Source: Enterococcus casseliflavus NBRC 100478 (GTDB lineage Bacteria; Bacillota; Bacilli; Lactobacillales; Enterococcaceae). From it: a stretch of 64,000 nucleotides of DNA. The notes beneath the pieces were generated by a model. The model was given only the letters and a program-made list of their open reading frames with translations, did not search any database and was not told where the DNA came from. The translations under genes were made by a program, and so were the position numbers. Position 1 is the first letter of the stretch. The number at the start of each line of letters is the position of its first letter. Shown here piece after piece: positions 52,584 to 59,374 of this stretch. The stretch is taken from contig NZ_BCPT01000006.1 of the NCBI RefSeq assembly GCF_001544095.1, forward strand, positions 1 through 64,000, given 5' to 3'.

Positions 52584-53513
52584 TTAGGCATCATTTCGTC
52601 GATTTTTGCCCGTCATTTGGATCTCTTGTGTCAAGTAACGAATACGTTCCATAATACGTTTGGCTTTCAATGGTTCGGATTCGCCGCGTTGCGTTACTGA
52701 AAGATGCTGCTCCAACTCATGCATAGTAAAATTCGAGGTAAAGAACGTCGGGAGTTGCTCTTGCATTCGGTATTGTAGAATCACACCGAAGACTTCGTCA
52801 CGAATCCAACTGCTCATCGCATCCGCACCGATATCGTCCATCATTAAGATTGGGGCTTTTTTCACTGCGTTCAGCTTATCCCCCACCTGATCTTTGCCGA
52901 TTGCTTGCTTCATCTCTACTGCAAATGTCGGGAAGTGAACCAATGTCGTCGTGTAGCCTGCCTCCGCTAAATCTCTGGCGATCGCGCCAAGCAGATAGGT
53001 TTTTCCGATCCCAAAACTCCCCACAAAGTAAAGTCCTTTATGAAACTCCTGTGGATTGGCTGTCAACTCACTAATAAAATCAACGGCAGCTGCGATGGCC
53101 TCCATTCGGCCAGGCGTTTGCTGATAATCTGCAAAACTTGCTTCTTGTATATCTTTAGGCATATCCATCGCTTTGATGCGACTGCGAATTTCTTCTTGTT
53201 TCTGATATGCCAGTAGCTCTTTCGTTGGTACGTAGGTGACGTCAATAAAATGAAAATTTAACGCTAAGCGCGGCTCATAGCCCGGTGCGATCATGGATGG
53301 ATCATTGATGCGGAATTTCCGCTTTTCTTGGACGAACTCATACAGTTTCGCATAGCTTTTTTGAATATCTGCTTCGGTCAATACCTCTTCATTTTCGGCA
53401 ATAAACGCTTTGACATCAGGATCTTGTAAAACTTCTGCCATCATTGCTGAAAACTGATCACGGTAATTGCGTTTATCCAATAGTTTTCCTAAGTTTTTCC
53501 CTACATCTTCCAT
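52584..53513 (-). CDS. dnaI: Primosomal protein DnaI (helicase loader)
   Basis: A 309-residue AAA+ ATPase that loads the replicative helicase. Walker A is GSFGIGKT (165-172) and Walker B ILMMDDIGAD (Asp226-227). The N-terminal ~120 residues correspond to the helicase-binding domain, but contain no Cys, so the zinc site known in Bacillus DnaI is absent. Its start overlaps the dnaB stop, forming an operon with nrdR and dnaB. Confidence 0.95.
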   Translation of the reverse strand: MEDVGKNLGKLLDKRNYRDQFSAMMAEVLQDPDVKAFIAENEEVLTEADIQKSYAKLYEFVQEKRKFRINDPSMIAPGYEPRLALNFHFIDVTYVPTKELLAYQKQEEIRSRIKAMDMPKDIQEASFADYQQTPGRMEAIAAAVDFISELTANPQEFHKGLYFVGSFGIGKTYLLGAIARDLAEAGYTTTLVHFPTFAVEMKQAIGKDQVGDKLNAVKKAPILMMDDIGADAMSSWIRDEVFGVILQYRMQEQLPTFFTSNFTMHELEQHLSVTQRGESEPLKAKRIMERIRYLTQEIQMTGKNRRNDA

Positions 53514-54889
53514 TACTTGTCACCAGCTTTCTTATGCAAGTAGTTTTGCAGTTTTTTATCTAATTCTGCTTGTCGCTCTGGCGTTAGGGCTGTCTCTTCC
53601 ACTGGTTTTTCAGCCCAAGAAGGCAGCTTTTCTTCGCGAATGATTTTTTTGCCGCTGGTTTGTGGTCGGCTGCGTTTTTCCTTGGCACTTCGAACAAGGC
53701 TCCGAACATGTTTGATGGCATCTTCTGCCGTACCAATTTTTAATTCTGACCACTGGGCGGCGATATTGTTCACATAATTTCCTGACAAAGCGGCATTGTT
53801 TTGGACCACCAAGACATAATGAACCAGAACATTGATCACACTATTTGGCAATGGTGACCGTTCGACAAGGCTCTTGATCAGCCATTGTTCTGAATCCGTC
53901 ATGAAACTGTTCTTCTCCGCTTTGATCGCCTTGAGAAAAGCGATCGGTGCATTGTTCTCACTTTCTTGAATCAATAAGACATCATTTTCTGAAAAACCAT
54001 TCTGTTTTAAGGTATTGAAGCGGCGCAACTGACTTTCCGCTTGGGGATCTTCTCTTTTTGATGTTTTCGTGAATGTTTGCCGTGATTTCTTCATGATAGC
54101 TTGTTCCAGCTTCTTCTGGTCGACCTCGCCTGTTGTCAAAGAAACATTGTCCGCCATCAAATCCAACAATTCTAACACATCATAGCCATATAAAGAATGG
54201 TATAGAACTAACTTTTGTCGAAAACTTGGCGTGAAATTAGCGGCACGGATATACCGACGCTGCGCTTCATATAAAAGAAAGTCCCAATCCAACTGCTTTT
54301 CGTCAAGCACCAAGTTCGCTTTGGTTTCTTGAAAAGAATCACTGACTACCTGTAACGTTTCTTCATGTGAAGCAAAACGTGCGGTATTTAACCCATAGGC
54401 TGCTGAGAAGGATTGGGTCACTTCCTGATAATCGGTCAAGGAACACTGCTTTGGTTGATACAGCTTGACCAGCTGATCAAATTTACGCTCTCCGACTCTT
54501 TCCAACAACAGATAGGCATACAATTCATCTTGAAAAAACGCTGCTGGATGGACCGGTTCTTGCAACCAATACAGATACGAGCTCCCGTTTTGAGCATCTG
54601 CTTTCTCATAAGACTTTAGCAAGCCGATGCCCTCTAAGTTTTGCTTGGCTTTTATGAAGCGAGGCATTCCCGCATTCATGGCATTCAAGATATCTAGATG
54701 CACGGTCGTCATCGACTCCTCGCCAGAAAAGCTTTGGGCTTGGACATCGCTTGCGAGTGTTAAATACAACGCTAAAGCATCACTTTCAATAATTGGTTGA
54801 TACAAATAAATGAGGGCGTCTTTCCCTTCCGTTGTAAGTGGACGGCTTTTGAACACTTTGTACGATTGATTCGGTAAACTATTGCCCAC
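53513..54889 (-). CDS. dnaB: Replication initiation and membrane attachment protein DnaB
   Basis: A 458-residue helicase co-loader of Gram-positive bacteria (not the helicase). The N-terminal winged helix (NQSYKVFKSRPLTTEGKDALIYLYQPII) and two DnaD-like domains are seen, with the YxxxIxxxW ssDNA motif (YVNNIAAQW, near residue 370). The C-terminal tail from residue 418 (REEKLPSWA...) is shared with the prophage replication protein in this window. GTG start. Confidence 0.95.
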   Translation of the reverse strand: MGNSLPNQSYKVFKSRPLTTEGKDALIYLYQPIIESDALALYLTLASDVQAQSFSGEESMTTVHLDILNAMNAGMPRFIKAKQNLEGIGLLKSYEKADAQNGSSYLYWLQEPVHPAAFFQDELYAYLLLERVGERKFDQLVKLYQPKQCSLTDYQEVTQSFSAAYGLNTARFASHEETLQVVSDSFQETKANLVLDEKQLDWDFLLYEAQRRYIRAANFTPSFRQKLVLYHSLYGYDVLELLDLMADNVSLTTGEVDQKKLEQAIMKKSRQTFTKTSKREDPQAESQLRRFNTLKQNGFSENDVLLIQESENNAPIAFLKAIKAEKNSFMTDSEQWLIKSLVERSPLPNSVINVLVHYVLVVQNNAALSGNYVNNIAAQWSELKIGTAEDAIKHVRSLVRSAKEKRSRPQTSGKKIIREEKLPSWAEKPVEETALTPERQAELDKKLQNYLHKKAGDK

Positions 54890-54902
54890 TTGTTGTCCCC
54901 CT

Positions 54903-55373
54903 CTATTCTTGTGGTTCTTTCGCTTTTTCGACGATGTCTTGTAGTTCTTTCAAGAAAACTGACATGTCTTTAAACTGGCGATAGACACTGGCAAAACGGA
55001 TATAAGCGATCTCGTCTAAATCAACTAAATCTTCCATCACATACTCACCAATCTGTGTTGTAGAAATTTCATTTTCACCAAGAGCACGGACACGACTTTC
55101 CACATGATCGACGATCGTTTCCATTTGATCCATTGTCACTGGTCGTTTTTCAGCAGAACGAATCAAACCCCGTAGGATTTTTTCGCGATTGAATTCTTCA
55201 CGGGCACCATTCTTCTTAATGACAAGTAGGGGTGCCTCTTCGATACGTTCAAATGTTGTAAAGCGATAGCCGCAATTTTCGCATTCACGACGGCGGCGAA
55301 TCACACGTCCATCATCGGCTTGTCGACTATCAACTACCCTAGAATTGTTATGATGACATTTTGGACATTGCAT
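54903..55373 (-). CDS. nrdR: Ribonucleotide reductase repressor NrdR
   Basis: A 156-residue regulator with an N-terminal zinc ribbon (CPKC at 3-6, CENC at 31-34) and an ATP-cone ([20 protein letters not shown]). It senses dATP/ATP and represses nrd operons. Position before dnaB-dnaI is standard in Firmicutes. Full length. Confidence 0.97.
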   Translation of the reverse strand: MQCPKCHHNNSRVVDSRQADDGRVIRRRRECENCGYRFTTFERIEEAPLLVIKKNGAREEFNREKILRGLIRSAEKRPVTMDQMETIVDHVESRVRALGENEISTTQIGEYVMEDLVDLDEIAYIRFASVYRQFKDMSVFLKELQDIVEKAKEPQE

Positions 55374-55542
55374 AGTTCCACCTCATTTTCTCTCTTATGC
55401 GCTTACGTATTTACGTAAAGTCATCGGTTTCTATGATTAATTATAACATGAAATCCGTTGGTACAATAGCCAAAGTGGTTTATTCTGTTCATTTATTACA
55501 AAATTTAAATAATGTTATAACTACTGTTTTTTTGAATTTGAA

Positions 55543-55569
55543 AAAACGGCAGAAATTTTTCTGCCGTTT
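55543..55569. terminator. Bidirectional hairpin after the FusB-family gene
   Basis: AAACGGCAGAAA with TTTCTGCCGTTT form a perfect stem; A and T runs on both sides. On the minus strand it ends the FusB-family gene. Confidence 0.88.
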
Positions 55570-55576
55570 CATTTCG

Positions 55577-56218
55577 TTATTTATCTTTCATTTGCAGCAA
55601 AGAAACAAAGTCATGCAAATTTGCTGGCTGTTCCATCTGCTGATTGCACCGTTGGCTATCCCGGCAAATATAGTTCCCCCGTTTGGTATACGTTCCATCG
55701 CCATTGCTTTTCGTCAAAGAAAGAAACATCGAGACATTCCCCTCATGCTGGCACAAGGGACAGATTCCTTTCTTGACCTCGGTTGAGACATGACCGTGAA
55801 GTCCTGTAAACCCTTGTTCAGTGGCAACGATCATAAACTTGCTTTGACTACCGATATCATCCCAAGAAAGATAGGTGGTCTCTTTTAAATCAACGGAAGC
55901 AAAATCAGGTATTTTTAGTTTTTTTACTTTCCGAAACATTTTTTCAATTTGTTTTGTTGTCGGTACCTGAAAGGGTCGGACGTACTCTTTGAGCTCTGTT
56001 AACAGCTCATCGCTGCGACTGATCGTCATCCCTGGTTGAAAGAAAGCAGCTAAGATTTCACGTGGCGCTGTTTCTTCTTCAGGAAAAAATTGTTCTATGG
56101 CGTCTTTTGTCATCGTTTCAACCGTTTTGATCGTTCGAGGATCATTGACCGATTGATACGTTCGTACTAATTGGTATATTTGATGTTTAATTGAATGAAA
56201 TTGGTAAGGTTCGATCAT
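55577..56218 (-). CDS. FusB/FusC-family EF-G-binding protein
   Basis: A 213-residue protein, the normal length of the family. The N-terminal ~130 residues are helical, and the C-terminal part is a treble-clef zinc finger with CPLC (153-156) and CRDSQRC (185-191). Family members bind EF-G and free it from the ribosome; acquired versions give fusidic acid resistance, while chromosomal ones have varied effects. A leader peptide precedes it. Resistance is not proven here. Confidence 0.88.
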   Translation of the reverse strand: MIEPYQFHSIKHQIYQLVRTYQSVNDPRTIKTVETMTKDAIEQFFPEEETAPREILAAFFQPGMTISRSDELLTELKEYVRPFQVPTTKQIEKMFRKVKKLKIPDFASVDLKETTYLSWDDIGSQSKFMIVATEQGFTGLHGHVSTEVKKGICPLCQHEGNVSMFLSLTKSNGDGTYTKRGNYICRDSQRCNQQMEQPANLHDFVSLLQMKDK

Positions 56219-56248
56219 AAAAAAGCCTTCTTTCTAATTTTCCGTTTC

Positions 56249-56302
56249 CTATTGCGGCTGTTCTACTTTCTTGACAGTCGTACACAATGCATAAATAAGC
56301 AT
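56249..56302 (-). CDS. 17-residue leader peptide of the FusB-family gene
   Basis: The product MLIYALCTTVKKVEQPQ is read from a very strong site (GGGAGGTGGTCATCAA) between promoter and gene. Stop to FusB-family start is 30 bases. Leader peptides of this type control fusB by translational attenuation in staphylococci, so the same logic is likely here. Confidence 0.7.
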   Translation of the reverse strand: MLIYALCTTVKKVEQPQ

Positions 56303-56352
56303 TTGATGACCACCTCCCAATTTCTTTGCTGCTTTCCATGCGATCTTAATGG

Positions 56353-56407
56353 ATTATAATGAGAGGTTGAGCAATTGTCAACTGTGCAGGTGGTTGTCTT
56401 TCAACCT
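56353..56407 (-). promoter_or_regulatory. Promoter of the FusB-family operon with flanking inverted repeat
   Basis: TTGACA (56376-56381), 17 bases, TATAAT (56353-56358) on the minus strand: near-consensus. AGAGGTTGA (56362-56370) and TCAACCTCT (about 56400-56409) form a nine-base inverted repeat around the -35, possibly an operator. Confidence 0.8.
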
Positions 56408-56424
56408 CTCTTTGGTCTCATTAA

Positions 56425-56456
56425 CAAAAAATGCCTCGTCTAGAAGACGAAGGCAT
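56425..56456 (-). terminator. Terminator of the CsbD-like gene
   Basis: Stem ATGCCT-CGTCT with AGACG-AGGCAT (one bulge) followed by TTTTTTG on the minus strand. Confidence 0.85.
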
Positions 56457-56466
56457 CCATGGTCGT

Positions 56467-56796
56467 TTATAATTTATCTTCAATTCCTGTGTAATGCTTC
56501 AGCTGGTCTGCATCCCGTCGATCATTCGAAGAAATTTTATTTGCATCGGGATTTTCAGCTCGCAATAGTTCTTCGCTGCTGACATTTTCAGGGGTGGTTC
56601 GATCATTGCGGGCATCACGCTCATCATTTTGATCATCTAGTTCATTGACTCGTTTTTGATCGTGCTCTTTCTTGATTTGACCTTCTTGTGCTTGTTCTTT
56701 CCCAGAGTGGGCAAGTTCTTCATTGTTGGTCCACTCACCGATTTTTTCTTTGGCTTTGCCAACGATCACATCTTTTTCATCTTTAAAAGTACCCAT
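56467..56796 (-). CDS. CsbD-like stress protein
   Basis: A 109-residue very hydrophilic protein. The N-terminal ~50 residues resemble CsbD (KDVIVGKAKEKIGEWTNNEELAHSGKEQAQEG); the rest is Asp/Asn/Arg-rich and probably disordered. CsbD-like proteins are induced by stress. The ATG at 56796 follows AGGAGGGATGATAACT. Function unproven in the family. Confidence 0.78.
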   Translation of the reverse strand: MGTFKDEKDVIVGKAKEKIGEWTNNEELAHSGKEQAQEGQIKKEHDQKRVNELDDQNDERDARNDRTTPENVSSEELLRAENPDANKISSNDRRDADQLKHYTGIEDKL

Positions 56797-56973
56797 AGTT
56801 ATCATCCCTCCTGTATACTTTCATCATAACAAGCATTCTGATTTCTGACAAAAGATATGAATACGATACCAAACAGTCAGCAAAATGTTTTTCTTTATGC
56901 TATAATATGAGCGATTATTTTCTGAATTTTCTTACAACTGGAGGTGAAGAACCTATTTAAGGTTCGACAATAG

Positions 56974-57753
56974 ATGACAATCCTCGATTTCCAACAGGTT
57001 TCATTCGTTCGCGACAAGAACTATTTATTAAAAGCGATCAATTGGCAAGTGAAAAAAAATGAGCATTGGGCGATTTTGGGTCTGAATGGTGCTGGCAAAA
57101 GTTTATTACTCCAAATGATCACGGGAAGTTTATGGCCTTCTTCTGGTCAACGAACAGTCTTAGGTGAACGTTACGGAAAAACGTCTGTGCCCGATCTTCA
57201 ACGGCGCATTGGTTGGGTCAGTTCAGCGCTGCAAAGCAAGTTTTATGGTCGCGATCTTGCCGAAGAGATCGTTCTTTCCGGGCTTTATTCCAGTATTGGT
57301 CTTTATGAGTCCTACGAAGAAGAGCAGCTGATCCAAGCAAAAGAGCTTTTGACTGACTTAGGTTTGTCGCATTTGATCCATCGTTCCTATCACGTCCTTT
57401 CGCAAGGGGAAAAACAATTTGTCATGATCGCACGTGCCATGATGGCACAACCAGAGATCCTCATTTTGGACGAACCATGTACGGGCCTTGATTTATTTGC
57501 ACGAGAAGAACTGCTAACCCGTCTGGAGGCTTTCTCACAGCTGCCGAATACGCCGACTCTTCTTTACGTTACCCATCATACGGAAGAGCTACTACCGATT
57601 TTCACTCATTTGCTGATGTTAAAAAACGGCAAAGTCCACGCCGCTGGTCAACGAGAGACGATTTTTACTGAGGAGGTTCTCACCTCTTTTTATGATCAGC
57701 CGATCGTTCTTCACCCCTTTTCCAGCAATCGCGTGATCGTGACCCCAAAATAA
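56974..57753 (+). CDS. Stand-alone ABC ATPase (YlmA-like)
   Basis: A 259-residue single cassette: Walker A GLNGAGKS, Walker B ILILDEP, His switch VTHHTEE. The signature reads LSQGEKQ in place of LSGGQ. No permease gene is adjacent. The ribosome site GGAGGTG (56940-56946) lies 27 bases before the ATG, with a GAACCT/AGGTTC hairpin between them. Function of the group is unclear. Confidence 0.85.
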   Translation: MTILDFQQVSFVRDKNYLLKAINWQVKKNEHWAILGLNGAGKSLLLQMITGSLWPSSGQRTVLGERYGKTSVPDLQRRIGWVSSALQSKFYGRDLAEEIVLSGLYSSIGLYESYEEEQLIQAKELLTDLGLSHLIHRSYHVLSQGEKQFVMIARAMMAQPEILILDEPCTGLDLFAREELLTRLEAFSQLPNTPTLLYVTHHTEELLPIFTHLLMLKNGKVHAAGQRETIFTEEVLTSFYDQPIVLHPFSSNRVIVTPK

Positions 57754-57887
57754 ATCTGGGCTGGTACTTTGATGTTTAACCATTCATACACGATCGTCTT
57801 ACTTTCCAAACCAAACAGTTTCCGACGTGTTTCAGCGCCAGTTGTTTTTGGAAATGATAGGGCTAGGTTTGCTATTGAAAGACAAAT

Positions 57888-57923
57888 AGCAGGTTCCCTT
57901 TTGCTGAAGGGAACCTGCTGTCT
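57888..57923. terminator. Bidirectional terminator between the YlmA-like gene and coaE
   Basis: AGCAGGTTCCCTT and AAGGGAACCTGCT form a perfect 13-pair stem with a six-base loop, with further outer pairing. Confidence 0.9.
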
Positions 57924-57926
57924 TAT

Positions 57927-58520
57927 CTATTTGTTTAAGGATGCTAACCAATCATCGATCTGCTGATTGAGTTGGGCGATCGTTCCTTGATTATCAAAGA
58001 CAATATCGGCCCGTTGTTTCTTTTTCTCAATGGAAAGCTGACTGTCGATTCGTTGTTGCGCTTCTTGCTCACTCAGTTGATTACGTGCCATCAACCGCTC
58101 TTTTTGAAGCGCTTCTGGCACATAAACGACTGCGGTTTGATCCATGTATTGGTCGTAGTCGGCTTCATAAAGCAAAGGAATGTCAACGATCAACAAGGGC
58201 ACTTGCTGCCTTTTTTCTTCGATCTGAGACAAAATCTCTTGTCGAATAAATGGCGACAGCGTCTGATTCAGCAAGCGACGTTTTTCTGGATCATTAAATA
58301 TCAGGGCACCGAGGGTTTGCCGATCCAGGTGTCCGTCATCGGTCAAAATCTGCGGACCAAAGGCTTGTGTCACCGCCTGCAAGCCCTCCGTATTCGGTTC
58401 AACGACTTCTCTGGCGATGATATCGGCATCAATAATCGGTAAGCCCAGTGAGCGAAAATGTGCGACTGCGGTACTTTTCCCAGTGGCGATCCCGCCAGTG
58501 ACCCCTAAGACAAAGCTCAT
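57927..58520 (-). CDS. coaE: Dephospho-CoA kinase
   Basis: A 197-residue enzyme for the last step of coenzyme A synthesis. The P-loop is GVTGGIATGKST near the start, followed by DADIIAREVVEP and PLLYEADYDQYMD. The ATG at 58520 overlaps the mutM stop (ATGA) and gives the normal family length; the longer frame upstream lies inside mutM. Confidence 0.95.
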   Translation of the reverse strand: MSFVLGVTGGIATGKSTAVAHFRSLGLPIIDADIIAREVVEPNTEGLQAVTQAFGPQILTDDGHLDRQTLGALIFNDPEKRRLLNQTLSPFIRQEILSQIEEKRQQVPLLIVDIPLLYEADYDQYMDQTAVVYVPEALQKERLMARNQLSEQEAQQRIDSQLSIEKKKQRADIVFDNQGTIAQLNQQIDDWLASLNK

Positions 58521-59359
58521 TTGCTGGACCTCACATGCAATTTTTGGCACTGAGGACAAAAGTGCGTCCCCCGTTGGGCAACCTTGGTCTTGACGATTGG
58601 TGTCCCGCATCGCCCGCAAGGATTGCCCGTTTGGCCATAGACATTTAATGACATTTGGAATTTTCCTGCTTCGCCCAATGCATTGAGATAGGTCCGAATG
58701 GTTGTCCCCCCTGCTTCAACGGCGCGTTCCAAGACATCGATGATCGCTTGATGCAACACGTTGGCTTCTGCTGGGGTGAGCGAATCTGCTGGTTGTTCAG
58801 GATGGATCTTCGCTTGCCATAGCGCCTCATCTACATAAATATTGCCCAAACCAGTCACAAGTTTTTGATCTAACAAAAGGGGTTTGATGGCTTTTTTAGA
58901 CCGCTTCAATCCTTGCTCAAATGCTTCTAATAAAAACAATTCAGGCTTAGGCTCAGGACCTAATTGCATGATGCCTTTATAGGCTGCGCTTTGGTCTTTA
59001 TCCACTAAAGTCATACGACCAAATTTTCTTACATCATGGTAATTTAACTGACTGCCATCCGTAAAATGGAAAATGACATGTGTATGTTTATCGACAATCG
59101 GGTCTGACTCAAAATACTCGTACTTGCCTTCCATTCGTAGATGAGAGATCAGATCATAATCTGTCAATTTAAAAATCAAAAATTTTCCACGTCGTTCAAA
59201 TTTTTCAAAACGTTGCCCTTTCAACAGTGCCGAAAAGATCGGCACTTCAGGACTTTCGATGATTCGCGGCCAAAGGATCTCGACCGATTCGATTGTTTTA
59301 TTTAAAACAAGTTTTTCAAGTCCTTTGCGGACCGTTTCAACTTCTGGTAATTCAGGCAC
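58517..59359 (-). CDS. mutM: Formamidopyrimidine-DNA glycosylase
   Basis: A 280-residue repair enzyme for oxidised purines. It has the catalytic N-terminus PELPEVETVRKGL (Pro2, Glu3) and a C-terminal zinc finger (CGRCGTPIVKTKVAQRGTHF then CPQCQ). It lies between polA and coaE as in many Firmicutes. Confidence 0.96.
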   Translation of the reverse strand: MPELPEVETVRKGLEKLVLNKTIESVEILWPRIIESPEVPIFSALLKGQRFEKFERRGKFLIFKLTDYDLISHLRMEGKYEYFESDPIVDKHTHVIFHFTDGSQLNYHDVRKFGRMTLVDKDQSAAYKGIMQLGPEPKPELFLLEAFEQGLKRSKKAIKPLLLDQKLVTGLGNIYVDEALWQAKIHPEQPADSLTPAEANVLHQAIIDVLERAVEAGGTTIRTYLNALGEAGKFQMSLNVYGQTGNPCGRCGTPIVKTKVAQRGTHFCPQCQKLHVRSSK

Positions 59360-59374
59360 CTCTGTTCACCTCAT

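Noticed and set aside
55397-55786. Plus-strand frame of 129 codons between nrdR and the FusB-family gene
   Set aside because: It runs through a bidirectional terminator and antisense to the FusB-family gene; no ribosome site and no protein-like pattern.
57972-58442. Plus-strand frame of 156 codons opposite coaE
   Set aside because: Antisense shadow of a well-supported gene.
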